Assembly: GCA_036365455.1 (NCBI GenBank)
Contig: JAWQUS010000030.1
Location: forward strand, 4,402,001-4,466,000
Source of the DNA: Macrosoma leucophasiata
Lineage: Eukaryota; Arthropoda; Insecta; Lepidoptera; Hedylidae
Length of the DNA: 64,000 bases
Direction: 5' to 3'
A program made the position numbers and the translations under genes. How positions within the stretch are numbered: the stretch's first letter is position 1; each line of letters opens with the position of its first letter. Below are positions 29,953 to 40,920 of the stretch, piece by piece. The notes under the pieces are model-generated. The model made no database searches, was not told where the DNA came from, and was given only the letters and a program-made list of their open reading frames with translations.

Positions 29953-30178
29953 GAATAAGTAATAATACTACGTATAGAATGGACACTTCGACGTCCCGCA
30001 CGATTTGCTCGCATCGTTCAACCCCTTCCTCTCTTATGGGCGACGGTTGGTATTTTGTACGTGTTACGCACGCAGGTGCGCGTGTAAATACACGTCACTG
30101 ATTTATGTCTGTGTAATAGAAACCAAATTAGGCGTTTGTATGGAATTTTGCCGGAGTGTCCGCGGTGTGGCGGGATTG
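29953..30178 (+). repeat. Repeat F, copy 3, full
   Basis: GAGAATAAGTAATAATACTA to GGAGTGTCCGCGGTGTGGC. A SINE-D begins right behind it. Confidence 0.75.
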
Positions 30179-30179
30179 C

Positions 30180-30459
30180 ATTTTTTATGTTATGAAAGTG
30201 GCAAACATGCTTCCAGTTCACATTGATGTTAAGTGATGACTGCAGCCTATAGACACAAAGACCAGAGGTCAAAATGCAGATGCGTTACCACTTCGGAGGA
30301 CAAAGGTTTTATGCCCCTGTGCCGGAAATTACAGAGCCGTACATTACCACCTGACCGGAACACGATAGTGCTGAACAATATCATTTAGCGGCAAGTATAT
30401 TAGGTAATGCGGTGGTGCCTACGCCTGCGAACTCCGTCACTGGAGTTCTACCACCAGTA
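30180..30459 (-). repeat. SINE-D, full length
   Basis: Reversed poly(A) at 30180, head CTCCGTCACTGGAGTTCTAC at its right end. Confidence 0.75.
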
Positions 30460-30478
30460 AGCATGTTTCTCCGTTTGT

Positions 30479-30781
30479 ATGCGCGTGATCTCTATAAACG
30501 CACGTGGATGCATTTTCTGTGTGTTGTACTATTTTCTATACAAACGGAGATACTTAGAAGCAACGTTTGAACACGCATTCGCGCTATGCTCCGTGGTGCG
30601 TGGTCCGTGTTATTCACCAAACCTCATCAAAGGCGTGTGTGGAGGCAATGATGTTATATTTATAAGCTCATTGAGTGGAGGCGTGTTAAGCTTTTGTAAA
30701 GAGATCACGGGAAAATTATCTGTAACATCCGTGATCCTCTGTCAAGATGAATGGCCGTCTCCATTTAAGATTAATGTATAA
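30479..30781 (+). CDS. Unrecognised open frame, copy 1 of a duplicated segment
   Basis: An open frame of 100 codons. Only its last 30 or so codons are supported: FCKEITGKLSVTSVILCQDE then WPSPFKINV and stop. The duplicated segment at 31090-31385 has SDIVKGDIEKISTTFVILRQ then DDWSSPFKTNI and a stop at the same place. Shared pattern: K..I..K.S.T.VIL.QD.W.SPFK.N. The upstream part (MRVISINARG..) has no counterpart and probably is not the true 5' end. I do not recognise the family. It may be a terminal exon or a transposon ORF. Confidence 0.35.
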   Translation: MRVISINARGCIFCVLYYFLYKRRYLEATFEHAFALCSVVRGPCYSPNLIKGVCGGNDVIFISSLSGGVLSFCKEITGKLSVTSVILCQDEWPSPFKINV

Positions 30782-31099
30782 GGCTGTGACCTCAAAATAT
30801 GAAGAAGAAAATTTCAGGAAATTCATTTTTCTGAAATACGGAGACTACGTATAATAAGAAAAGTTTCTTCAGTTATCTGATTTTCTTAGAGGAAGAATAA
30901 CGTTTAACTATTGCTCTTATAGCAAGTAAATATAAACCGAAAAGAACAAAATAGGGCAAGTAGTGCATCTAGGATTATCTGCAGCATAATTATTTCAAGA
31001 GTCGGGACCCATTATTAGGTAGATTGGTACCGGTCTCGCTGACTGAATTGCGTTTTGCTGGTTTTTTGAGAGAGATATTCATTACGGAGGCCAGCCGCA

Positions 31100-31385
31100 T
31101 CAACAGCCGGAGGGAAACGTTACACTAGTTATTTTCAGATATTGTAAAGGGGACATTGAAAAAATAAGTACAACGTTTGTGATTCTGAGACAAGATGATT
31201 GGTCGTCTCCATTCAAGACCAATATTTAACGCAGTGGACTGAAATATACCTAAGATTTTTTCACAATACAACGTGTAATAGGAAAAGTTTTTCAGTTATC
31301 TGAGAATATTCAGTTTTTTTTTATGGAAAGACTTACGTTTGACTGATTTCTGCTCTTGTAACACATGTATGTATAGTAATCTTAA
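31100..31385 (+). pseudogene. Copy 2 of the duplicated segment, possible terminal exon
   Basis: A splice-acceptor-like AGTTATTTTCAG ends at 31138. The reading frame from there runs to the stop at 31227-31229. Similarity to copy 1 continues past the stop (AGAAAAGTTTCTTCAGTTAT in copy 1, GGAAAAGTTTTTCAGTTATC here), so the duplication covers more than the frame. Confidence 0.35.
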
Positions 31386-31439
31386 AACCGTAGGTATATT
31401 TACAGCCACTGCCTACTCGAAAATAAATTAATCCTCAAT

Positions 31440-31570
31440 GAGAAAAGCTCTTTTAGTCATTATTAATGGAATATTGTTGCACGGTAAAACTTGATTAGAA
31501 GTCGAAGTACCCTCGGGTTATACTCGACCTACCATTTTCATAAATTTGATTTCAGAAAAGACCCTCCAAC
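31440..31570 (+). repeat. Repeat H, copy 1
   Basis: GAAGTCGAAGTACCCTCGGG and CAGAAAAGACCCTCCAACAT recur at 32215-32340 and, more diverged, at 37720-37855 and 38110-38240. Confidence 0.55.
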
Positions 31571-31838
31571 ATATTCGTTGTGTTTATTAAGCATATCTTA
31601 AATTGGAGCGCATATCCTTGTTTTGACGAATTAAAACTATATTTTTTTAGAAAATTATATATATTTTTTTAATTTAATCCATACTTAAACCATAATATTT
31701 AGATCTGGTTATCGTTATACATTTTTGACCTACGGGTTCAATATTGTTCATAAAATACACATGCATATACCTACTATTATTTTGCAGCAGAATGCGCTAT
31801 AAGGTTGCACTCATTGAACAGCTAACGCAGCTTTAGGT

Positions 31839-32070
31839 TTCTTTTTTATGTAATGGAAGTGGTAAATAATCATGCAGTTCACATTGATGTTAAGTGATGA
31901 CTGCAGCCTATAGACATTTACACACAGACCAAGGTCAAAATGCAGATGCGTTACCACTCCTGAGGCCTAAGATGTTATGCCTCTGTACCGGAAATTACAG
32001 GGCCGTATATGACCACCTGACCGGAACACGATAGAGCTGAACATTTAGGGGCAAGTATATTAGGTAATGC
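31839..32070 (-). repeat. SINE-D, head-truncated
   Basis: From TTTTTTATGTAATGGAAGTG to GGCAAGTATATTAGGTAATG; the GGTAGAGCTCC head is absent. Confidence 0.75.
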
Positions 32071-32214
32071 TGTTATTGTTTAAAGAAAATTTCACCATTA
32101 GTAATATAGTTCAAATTATTTTTCTCCGTATTATTTTTCTGATATAAAGTAGTTTATTTAGTAAAGACGGTCCTTGATCAAAGCTGTAATTTTGTCCCCT
32201 TAATACTTATAATA

Positions 32215-32340
32215 TTATTGCAGGGTAAAAATTAATCGGAAGTCGAAGTATCCTTGGGTCACACTTCAGTTACCATTTCCATATATTAGAGGCCAGAAAA
32301 GACCCTCGAACACATTCGCGGAACTTGTAGCGAGGGATGT
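32215..32340 (+). repeat. Repeat H, copy 2
   Basis: GGAAGTCGAAGTATCCTTGG, CAGAAAAGACCCTCGAACAC, ATTCGCGGA. Confidence 0.55.
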
Positions 32341-32404
32341 GAACGTTTTTCCTCATAATATCTGTTTATTTATTTTGTATATTATACATATCCTATATCT
32401 ATAC

Positions 32405-32485
32405 TCTATTTATTTTTTACTTTATAATATTATAAAGCTGAAGAGTTTGTTTGTTTCTTTTTGGTTGAACGCGCTAATCGCTCTT
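32405..32485 (+). repeat. Second-family Helitron 5' fragment
   Basis: TTATAATATTATAAAGCTGA, AGAGTTTGTTTGTTTC, GAACGCGCTAATCGC; the 3' part is missing. Confidence 0.6.
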
Positions 32486-32819
32486 TTTTTAATAAATGTG
32501 TTATTATAATTTAGTTATGTTTGATCATTTTAATTGATAAAGTATGATTTCGGCTAGACAATAAAAAAAAAATAATGAAGAAAGATGTAAAAACTAAGGA
32601 AATATCATTAAAAACTGCAGCATGTCACGCGTAATTATTTAAAAATTATAGAAATGATTAAAAAAAGAAATCATTAAAAAAAAACAAAGCCGGTAAGTCC
32701 CATATATTATTATGTGAGAATAATTATCTTTAATTTTGTACAAATATTCGTAAAACGCCGGGCGGTCACTTATCTCTGGTACACATTGTATCACCACGCT
32801 AAGGTGAATAGGATATTTA

Positions 32820-32973
32820 TTGTAGAAATTAAATTTGCGGATTTTCTCGCGTATACAACAAACACTCCCAAACTTCTTCTAATACCCGACGTTTCGGTCG
32901 CTTGCCAGCTACCGTGGTCACGGGCAGACTACTTTGTATATGCGAGAAATTTCGCAAATTTAATTTCTACAAT
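32820..32973. mobile_element. Fold-back element, ~33-bp arms
   Basis: TGTAGAAATTAAATTTGCGG near 32821 is mirrored by CGCAAATTTAATTTCTACAA ending at 32973; the inner arms GATTTTCTCGC / GCGAGAAATTT also pair. The centre carries CCGACGTTTCGGTCGCTTGC. Confidence 0.7.
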
Positions 32974-33031
32974 GTATGAAACTCGCGAAAACCTGCAAAA
33001 ATATTAGGATATTTATTCCTATGATTCCTTT

Positions 33032-33412
33032 TTACTGATGGTAGAGCACCAATGTAGGAGCTCGTGGGCGTAGGCACCACAGCATTACCTAATCTATCTG
33101 CCGCCAAATAATTGTGATGATGATGTGCGAATGATTACCAATCGGTGTTTAGCGCTATCGCGTTCCCGTTTGAAGATAATGTAAGTGTGTTGCCGCTAAA
33201 TGGTAGTGTTCATCATTGTCGTGTTCCGGTCAGGTGGTAATGTACGGCCCTGTAATTTCCGGCACAGAGGTATGGCACCTTAGGCCTCAGAAGTGGTAAC
33301 GCATCTGCATTTCGACCTTGGTCTTTTTGTGGGTGTGTATAGGCTGCAGTCATCACTTAACATCAATGTGAACTGCATGCTTGTTTGCCACTTCCATAAC
33401 ATAAAAAAAAAC
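33032..33412 (+). repeat. SINE-D with internal partial duplication
   Basis: The region from TGCCGCCAAATAATTG repeats as TTGCCGCTAAATGG about 85 bp on, so this copy is about 380 bp. Confidence 0.7.
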
Positions 33413-33437
33413 AATCGCAGAGACGTAACAGCTTAGA

Positions 33438-33545
33438 TGTCAGGGGTGCCAATGCATTTGTATTTTGACCTGGTTTTGTGCAGGCTGCAGTCATCACTTA
33501 ACATCCATGCTTGCTTGTTTGCCACCTTGTTACATAATAAAAAAA
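33438..33545 (+). repeat. SINE-D tail fragment
   Basis: GCAGGCTGCAGTCATCACTT to TTACATAATAAAAAAAG. Confidence 0.6.
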
Positions 33546-33639
33546 GTCCTGTCTTTTAATATGTGCCATGATTTACCTGTCATCCGATATATATTCTCAA
33601 ATTATGAAGTATTTTCCTGTATTGCTTCTTTGTATCGGC

Positions 33640-33735
33640 CCCCGAGGCAAATCGGCTGTGACAGACACACGAGTAATCCTATAAGGGTGCCGATTTTGGG
33701 GTTCCGTATTCTCAAGGTAGAAAAAACTGAACCCT
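33640..33735 (+). repeat. Family I 3' end
   Basis: CTGTGACAGACACACGAG, CCTATAAGGGTGCCG and GGGGTTCCGTATTC. Confidence 0.45.
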
Positions 33736-33885
33736 AAGCAGAGAATATTATCCATAACCAAGGGGGCATACAATAAACGAGTTTTTTTCGTATATTTTCT
33801 GCTCGACATTAACAACGGTACATAGCAAGTAGACGCTTAAAATTTTCACAGAATATGAAGTTGTTTATTACCTTCCTTAATAAAT

Positions 33886-34831
33886 CTATAATGTCTATAA
33901 GATTATAAATGTGAAAGTGAGTTTGTTTGTCCGTCTTTCACGTCAAAACGGAGCAACGGATTAGTGTAATTTTCTACGTGGAGATACTTGAAAAGGTGCA
34001 GAGTGACATAGGCAACTTTTTGTTTTCTTATATTTCCCCACCCCCCTAAAATAGGAGGTGGAAATTTAAATGGAGCATGCCACAATTTGCAAGGTACAAA
34101 GTTAAAACTTGTTACGCGAAATCTTTGAGCCTAACAAACAATACGTACATCTTTTTTTAGTAATCTGCTCTTATCCCCTTACAAGAGGGAGTAAAAATTG
34201 TATTGGGATTTCCGCAGTGTTCAAGGCGGAAAGTCAAAAATTGGTTTAAAATTAAATTTATAATAATATAAATTATTTAAAAAAAAATACTAAAAAAACA
34301 GCATTTAATTATTTTTTTTTCATATCTGCCTACCTCCCTCAAATAGCGGGTGGAGGTTTCCACAGGAGAATTCCACAATTTTCAAGGCGGAAAATTAAAA
34401 CTTGGCATACTGACTCTTTGAAATGTAACGTAACTTCACGCCTGTAATCCCGAAGGGGTTGGCAGAAGTAAAGGCAATCATAATGTTTGCAAACACCGAC
34501 TATATGCCGGTTACGTTTGGGCCCATGTAACAGGTGGCGAGCCTGTTGACATCTCCGGACACATTACCAAACTTCGAGGTACTGAGAAATTTCCAGAACC
34601 AGAGATGCTTGATGAGACTGCCAAAAATTGGTATGCAGACTATTTGTCACTAAAAAACAAGAAAAAGTTTATACAGATTTTTCTCATTTTTAGACTATAT
34701 GAAAATAGTTAGGTATACTTAAAGGTTTTGGATAACAATTGGAACTTGATTGGGACATTTCCGCGGAATCGTAAAATTTGAATTATTTATAAAACGAAAT
34801 CCACGTGCGCGAAGCCGCGGGCAACAGCTAG
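33886..34831 (+). mobile_element. Long non-autonomous Helitron carrying a SINE-A
   Basis: The 3' end GCGAAGCCGCGGGCAACAGC-TAG is identical to Lep1. The left end near TCTATAATGTCTATAAGATT is uncertain. Two internal units start CCCACCCCCCTAAAATAGG and CTACCTCCCTCAAATAGCGG. Confidence 0.5.
34425..34605 (-). repeat. SINE-A nested in Helitron
   Basis: GTAACTTCACGCCTGTAATC through TGTAACAGGTGGCGAGCCTG to AGAAATTTCCAGAACC; the tRNA head is lost. Confidence 0.75.
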
Positions 34832-34836
34832 TATTA

Positions 34837-35269
34837 AAAAAACCGCTTTTTACACGGTACATATACCAAAACAACATTTTTTACAATTTTTGTCTGTCTG
34901 TCTGTTTGTTCCCGCTGATCTCGGGAACGGCTTTATCGATTTTGACGGAAATTTCACTGGCAGATAGCTTATGTAATAAGGAGTAACTTAGGCTACTTTT
35001 ATACTAGCTGGGAACACGACTTAGTCCGGGTAGTCCTTTTTTTTTTTTTATATTTTGGAATTGGCAAACAAGCATGCAGTGATCTTAAGTGATGACTGCA
35101 GCCTATAGACACTACCATTTAGCGGCATGTATACTAGGTAATGCGGTGGTGCCTACGCCCGCGAGCTCCGTCACTGGAGCTCTAGCACCAGGAAAACTAC
35201 TGGTGGTAGAGTTGGTAGATACTGAACAATCATAAATTCTCACGCGGACGAAGTCGTGGGCATAGCTAG
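34837..35269 (+). mobile_element. Third Helitron family, split by SINE-D
   Basis: The reverse of 37283-37590: CCGCTTTTTACACGGTAC, CTGTTTGTTCCCGCTGATCT, CTTATGTAATAAGG, then after the insertion ACGCGGACGAAGTCGTGGGC and ATAGCTAG. Ends CTAG before T. Confidence 0.7.
35038..35212 (-). repeat. SINE-D, internally deleted, nested
   Basis: The body jumps from GACTGCAGCCTATAGACA to CTACCATTTAGCGGC, skipping about 130 bp. A short head-to-head piece, ACTACTGGTGGTAGAG, follows at 35195. Confidence 0.7.
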
Positions 35270-35384
35270 TACTAAATATAGAATGGACACTCTGACGGCC
35301 TGCCTGATTTCCACTCGTTCAGCCCGCACTCTCTCTTGCCGACAGTTGGCTGTTCGCCGGTAAACTGGGTGTAACTGGTATGTA
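35270..35384 (+). repeat. Repeat F, 5' part
   Basis: ATATAGAATGGACACTCTGACG; stops at the MITE at 35385. Confidence 0.6.
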
Positions 35385-35636
35385 CAGTGCTCAACAATAA
35401 ATATTGCACTCCGAGCCTAGGAAGGAGACTACGGCTTATTTCGGGTCTGTAGAGCGTCATCTCTTTCGCACCGTACCTATTTGACGTTTGTCGAGCATTT
35501 TGATCAAGTTTTGACCAATACCGGACTATCAGAGCTTACGTAGGCAGCGTGTAACAGAGATAATGCTCTACGAAGTCGAAACGAGCCGATCGTCTCTTTC
35601 GCAGGCTCGATGTGCAATATTAATTGTTGAGTACTG
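35385..35636. mobile_element. Tc1/mariner-type MITE
   Basis: CAGTGCTCAACAATAAATAT and the reversed end ATTAATTGTTGAGTACTG are inverted, flanked by TA (35383-35384, 35637-35638). 252 bp, no transposase. Confidence 0.8.
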
Positions 35637-36064
35637 TAAAGCGTAAAGCCGAGTCAGAGAATAGAAAGAAACAAAGTAAGGAGATGTTGCAAAAATGTAT
35701 GGACCTCCGGCCATGTATTGTACACAATATCATTAAACAGGAAAAATCAATATAAAAACGTTTTTTACTGCATATTTTCACTTATTTAGCTTTGTTTGCA
35801 GTTACAAAACATTATTTGCAGTTAGAATTGCAACTCAAAACCAACATGGCGAATATGGCGGGCGATGTCATTTTGACATTTTCATTTTTTAAATTGTATT
35901 TTGATTTTAAAGTACTTGGAGAAAAAAGTAATATTTTCTAAATACTATCAAAATCGATTGATCCCAAGTGTCGGCTGTATCGCCATGTTTAACATAGTTG
36001 AAAATGATAAAATCGTTTGAATTAAATGTGGTTTTAACTCTTAAATATGTTCTTGAATATATTA

Positions 36065-36300
36065 TGTATGTATGTATGTATCTTCACGCCAGATCCCTAA
36101 CGGGGTAGGCAGAGAGTGTAGAGCGCCAGACATCCCGGTTCTGACAAACCTCTCGTGCCTCGTCTACCTTCATCATTCTCTTCATACATGCACGCCGATT
36201 CCTAAGACTTTTGACCCCACCATCAGACAGAACACGACCTATTTGGTCATGGTAGGTCAGCCTCGGTCTTCCTGGGCCTCTGCAACCATCCACATTCGCA
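36065..36300 (-). pseudogene. LINE ORF2 C-terminal end
   Basis: The minus frame reads GPGRPRLTYHDQIGRVLSDG, VKSLRNRRACMKRMMKVDEA, REVCQNRDVWRSTLSAYPVR and stops at 36084. GRPR..Y.DQI plus NRRACMK..M.VDEAREVC.DR..WRS..SAYP is a common lepidopteran non-LTR retrotransposon ending. The same ending occurs at 48162 (plus), 51595 (minus) and 62318 (plus), each 5'-truncated at a different point. A (TATG)n run at 36063 marks its 3' tail. I leave the clade open. Confidence 0.75.
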
Positions 36301-36421
36301 TTGTATATCTGTTCTTGAATATATTTATTGTATTTTTTTCGGTTTCCTCTTTAATTTACCCATTTTTGAGGTAGTGTACGAACCAGAGCTGAGCTCGCAA
36401 CATCTCCTTTCAATGTAGAAC

Positions 36422-36665
36422 TAGCTGACCCGGCAAACTTCGTTTTGCCTCAGAATGAAATAATGTGTCAACGGTTTGATAGATACGGACTATTTGTATG
36501 GGAAAATGAAATTGTGGTTTTTACTATTTCCCTTCAATTCCTTCATATTTTCTTACCTTTTAAATCTTCCCTGGACTTCCAAAAATCATTCAAAACCAAA
36601 ATTAGCCAAATCGGTCCAGCCGTTCTCGAGTTTTAGCGAGACTAACGAACAGCAATTGATTTTTA
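36422..36665 (-). mobile_element. Helitron with GGCAAA-type hairpin
   Basis: In reverse it ends GGCAAAACGAAGTTTGCC-GGGTCAGCTAG, a 6-bp-stem hairpin then CTAG. The body AGCCAAATCGGTCCAGCCG is shared with 56445-56690 and 60835-60930. Confidence 0.75.
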
Positions 36666-36713
36666 TGTTTAAAGATTATTGTATTTCCATATTCTCGACC
36701 CAAAGGCACAACA

Positions 36714-36826
36714 ATACGTGCTACACATGTGCACGTGTAAAAACACGTCACTGATTGATGTCTGTGTAATAGGTAGCCAGAATAAGCATTTCTAAAGAAT
36801 TTTTGCCGAGTGTCCGGGGTGTGCCC
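36714..36826 (+). repeat. Repeat F, 3' part
   Basis: ATGTGCACGTGTAAAAACAC, ATTGATGTCTGTGTAATAGG and CGAGTGTCCGGGGTGTG. Confidence 0.65.
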
Positions 36827-37282
36827 TATGACTTGTGTGTTAGTCTGTCCGTCTCTCACATCTAATTGTCTCCGCAAGTACTGGACCTATTGAATTTGAT
36901 ACTCATACGTAAATTTAGAATGTGAGACAAAAATACTTGAATTTCAAATAAAAGACCCACTTTTTGAGGATACAATGAGGAATTAAAAAAAGGTTAGTAA
37001 TTTTATTTTCGGCCCGGGTCAAATAAAATTAAAATTAAATTAGCCTTTAATTCCCAAAAAGAAAAGAACATAGTTTACAATCACAAAGTTTCTTACGTAG
37101 CAATTTCGTATGGGCTAAATTAGTTTAATGGAAATGTGAACGCGAACCCAGGCTCACAGAGCCGCTTTTTTCTTTTGAGGAAATTGATCAAACGTTGAGT
37201 GTAGGTACCACCTCGCCACACATTCGCGGATCTTATAAAAACTTGAATATAGAAGATTTTCCTGGAGTCTTTTTATTATGTA

Positions 37283-37590
37283 CTAGCTGTGCCCATGCCT
37301 TCATCCGCGTGTAAATTTATGATTGTTCTGTATCTATCCAGACGAAGTCGTGGGCGCAGCTAGTATCAAAGTAGCCTAAGTTACCCCTTATTACATAAGC
37401 TATCTGCCAGTGAAAGTCCCGTCAAAATCGGTCCCGCCGTTCTTGAGCTTAGCGGGAACAAACAGACAGACAGACAGACATACAGACAGACAAACAGACA
37501 AAAAGACAATAATTGTAAAGATGTTGTTTTGGCATACGTACCGTGTATACATACATATGCATTTAATAAAAAGCGGTTATTTTTACATTA
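37283..37590 (-). mobile_element. Third Helitron family, intact copy
   Basis: In reverse it ends ATGGGCACAGCTAG. It carries a GACA-rich run (37464-37507) and AACAACATCTTTACAATTAT. No SINE insertion, so it shows the empty form of 34837-35269. Confidence 0.7.
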
Positions 37591-37719
37591 CAAACAATTC
37601 TCACACTCCAATTTTATTTATTTGAATAGATATCGTATATTTTGTTGTTAAATGTAAACATGGCGGCGCCAGCACGTGACGCACCCACCACCTAATAGCG
37701 GAAGAATTATCTGCAAGAG

Positions 37720-37855
37720 CATGTATTCTGACGCCAAATATTGAAAGCAGTAAATTAAGCGGAAGAGGAAGCGCTCTGAAAGGCTCACTCAGGAGCTGTC
37801 ATTTCCATACAATATAGGTCAGAAAGGCTCTCGAATGCATTGAATGTGGACGGTT
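37720..37855 (+). repeat. Repeat H, diverged copy 3
   Basis: TTAAGCGGAAGAGGAAGCGC, CATTTCCATACAATATAG, AAAGGCTCTCGAATGC. Confidence 0.4.
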
Positions 37856-38109
37856 ATCCGTGTATAGTATATTGTAATTATAAGTATATTGTGTGTGACA
37901 CACTTAACACTTTCAAGAGAGATTTTTTCAATATTTATATTGTTAACACGGAAAGTACAAATTAGTATCACCACTTCAGTAAGACGAAAATTTGATTCCA
38001 ATTTTACTATCTAAAAGGATCAACAGCAATTTCAAATCACTTTATATAAAAAATTAAACAAGTGGATATCATTATAATCAGGCGATGATTCATAAAAGTC
38101 TTATAAAGA

Positions 38110-38240
38110 CGGTCCCCGATGTAAGCCCTCACTTTATTGAATGCAATAAATTAAACGGAAGACGAAACGTTCTCTACCGCTCATACTCGAGCTGACATTT
38201 CCATACATTATAGGGCCCACGCCACACTGAACTGAAATCT
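38110..38240 (+). repeat. Repeat H, diverged copy 4
   Basis: TTAAACGGAAGACGAAACG, CATTTCCATACATTATAGGG. Confidence 0.4.
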
Positions 38241-38482
38241 TGTAAGATTATCACTGAATATCTATCTGTACTTCCGTATGTCTGTCTGTCTGTGATAGAC
38301 TCAAAGACTACTGCATGGATTTTTATACGGTTTTCACCAATAGCGAGATTCTTGGTCAAGGTTTGTGTATGTAATTAGTTAAAGCAAAATGTAAATCTAT
38401 ACTGTGGTTAAAGTTTGTGTGGTTGGCATGTAACGATAAATGTTGGAGGTGTCGGAAAAGCTTGAGAGAATCCATCGAAGAC

Positions 38483-38634
38483 TAACCCTCTTATTCATAA
38501 ACGTATTTTAGCTAAAGTGTTGCTAATCTCTCCTTTGTCTTTTTCTATCCTGCACATTTGTTAATGCAACTGACAAAGACAAAGCATTCTATAGCTAAAA
38601 CGTATGTAATGTACGTTTATGAATAAGGGGGTTA
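38483..38634. mobile_element. Palindromic MITE, copy 2
   Basis: TAACCCTCTTATTCATAAAC to GTTTATGAATAAGGGGGTTA; the interior is the reverse of 27700-27848. Confidence 0.8.
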
Positions 38635-38662
38635 ATATTTATAAATAATATAATAGCATATA

Positions 38663-38875
38663 TTTTTTTTATTATATGAAATGACAAACAAGCATTCAGT
38701 TCACTTTTTTATGTTATAAAAGTGGCAAACAAGCTTGCACTTCATATTGATGTTAAGTGATGACTGAAGCCTACAGACACTTACACAAAGACCAAGGTCA
38801 AAATGCAGATGCGTTACCACTCCTGAGGCCTAAGGCGTTATGCCTATATGCCGGAAATTACAGGGCCGTACAATG
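38663..38875 (-). repeat. SINE-D with duplicated 3' end
   Basis: Two successive reversed tails: AAATGACAAACAAGCATTCA, then AAAGTGGCAAACAAGCTTGC. Confidence 0.7.
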
Positions 38876-38911
38876 GTAACAAAAGTATTGAATTTGATAA
38901 AAATGCCTACT

Positions 38912-39100
38912 TCCCTACTAATATTATAAATGCGAAAGTAACTCTGTCTGTCTGTCTATTACCTTTTCACGTACAAACGACTGAACCGATTTTAATGAAA
39001 TTTGGTACAGAGATAGAACTGACTTTGAGAATGAACACTACAACTACTTAGTTGTTTATAAAATGACATCCACGGGGGCGAAGCCGCGGGCAACAGCTAG
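38912..39100 (+). mobile_element. Lep1-type Helitron
   Basis: TCCCTACTAATATTATAAAT to GCGAAGCCGCGGGCAACAGC-TAG. The base before it is T rather than A, perhaps a later change. Confidence 0.88.
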
Positions 39101-39659
39101 TACTTTATAAAGGCGCTTACACAAAACTGCGAATTGCTCCGACACGATTTTGCCTAACATAGACCTAACACTAAATTAGCAGACCATGAAAGTAATATTT
39201 CACAACGTAAACAATAAAGTGAGTACCTAGGTACAAAAGACGCTACAAATAATTCTAAAACAGTGAACAAGACGATAAATCTTACCATTTAGTCCGAATA
39301 AATAGATTTGTATACACATAAAGCTTGTTTGAATCCAATGTAAGGATTGTTGATACTGAATCAGCATTATTTACTGTTTGTTCTGTTGTTTTCGAATGGA
39401 TTTCGTCTGTCATCACTTTTGTGATTGAGCTTACCTGTCCGACGATGCGTTTATAACTCCAGCTTAGAATAAATAGAATTGAGTGTTTGAGGAAATATAT
39501 AAATATATTATTGTTGAATATATCAAAATTAAAGATGTTTTAAATACTAACCGTATTGCGTAAAATGAGCTTCGAAAATTGTTTATATTGTTTAGGCTTT
39601 AGCAGGGATCAATGACATTATGGGTACAGTATGTTATTGCCAGGGATGGTAGGTACACC

Positions 39660-39890
39660 GCTAACATAGAGAGAAAGAAAGAAATATTTCTAAATTTCGG
39701 GCTCGCCTAGCCATACATAATGCTGAACTTACTCCAACGCTATTATATGGAAGCGAGAGCTGGATATGCAGGCAAGAGCATCAGATTTAGTGTTGCATTC
39801 AGCAAGTTATGCGTTGTATCGCTCACCGATCGCGTTCGTAGTACAAATGTAAGAAGGAGGCTTTGTGTGAAAGAGAGAAGGTACCTATCG
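39660..39890 (+). pseudogene. LINE reverse-transcriptase fragment
   Basis: The frame from 39716 reads HNAELTPTLLYGSESWICRQ then EHQI and stops at 39788-39790. Weaker traces (CIAHRSRS) follow in another frame. TPTLLYGSESW is the thumb-side motif of the same LINE group that ends in NRRACMK..DEAREVC (36065-36300). Simple AGAAAGAAAG at 39671 precedes it. Broken. Confidence 0.6.
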
Positions 39891-40164
39891 GTGTAAAACT
39901 ACACTATTCACTTGCCAACAATGTGTGAACTGTTTACTTGTTTGCTACTTCGTAACATAAAATGAATTTCTTGAATGACATTTCGTCGAAATGAAATTCG
40001 ATGTAATTTCGGAATTTAAAGGATTATGCCAAGATTTGTACCGAACAAAAGGTACACGGTAAAACTGCTATGGAATACTCGTATTATCTAGTGAACCTTT
40101 AAGCATTAGAGTTAGGCGGTCGGACCCCAGGTCGGTCACGAAAGCGAAACAGAGTCCATATCAC

Positions 40165-40610
40165 ATCTTTAAAAGCTGAAGAGTTTGTTTGTTTGTTTAT
40201 TTGAACGCGCTAATCTCAGGAACTACTGGTCTGATTTGAAGTCTTTCAGTGTTAGATAGTTCATTTATCTTTTCTTTTTACTCTTTGTTATCAGTTTGTA
40301 AAGGGGAAGAGAGACATTCTACTGATATACTTTTTACATTAGTTTATGACATTTAGTTTTATCTTAGTGATATTCTTGACTTTACATATATTTTTTATCT
40401 TGTTTGACATGTATATCAATTGTTATTCGCTTTAATTTATTTTGTTTGTTTTTGACGTGTCATAAGAGGTGCCTGTCACCCTAAATGAATAAATGAGTTT
40501 CTGATTCTGATTCTTATCGAGGCAGGCTTAAGGCTATAAAACATCACGCTAAGACGAATAGGAGAGGGTAGGTAACATTGCACCCGCGCCAACCCGGGGC
40601 GGTCCGCTAG
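40165..40610 (+). mobile_element. Second-family Helitron split by repeat J
   Basis: Left part to TTCATTTATC, right part from TATCGAGGCAGGCTTAAG, ending GGGGCGGTCCGCTAG. Compared with 15285-15520, the J insertion duplicated TTATC. Confidence 0.75.
40262..40513 (+). repeat. Repeat J, copy 2, nested
   Basis: From CTTTTTACTCTTTGTTATCA to GAGTTTCTGATTCTGATTCT. Nearly identical to 17361-17625, so both copies are probably recent. Confidence 0.8.
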
Positions 40611-40792
40611 TTTATAATATTAGTATAGATTTGCAACTCATCATCTGCGAGACTATTAAGTTCCTGAAATACCTCGTTACCCGTCAAAATCGTAACGCTA
40701 GTGCAAATATTCCGAGAATTTGTTATTTGTTTATAAATTAAACACAGTATGTACGATCAATGGAGATTTTCTATTTTAAGGGCATCGTTTGT

Positions 40793-40920
40793 TTGTGCGT
40801 TGTCGACGAACGCCATTTTATAGATCGATGAAATAGTCGTCTCATCTTTTATGACAGTCCATAACGTTCAGTGATTTATAGATCCGATGTAACAAGGTGT
40901 TCGTAGGTAAAGTTTGGAGA
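40793..40920 (+). repeat. Repeat X, copy 1
   Basis: GATCGATGAAATAGTCGTCT, AGTGATTTATAGATCCGATG, AACAAGGTGTTCG. Cut by SINE-B. Confidence 0.6.
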
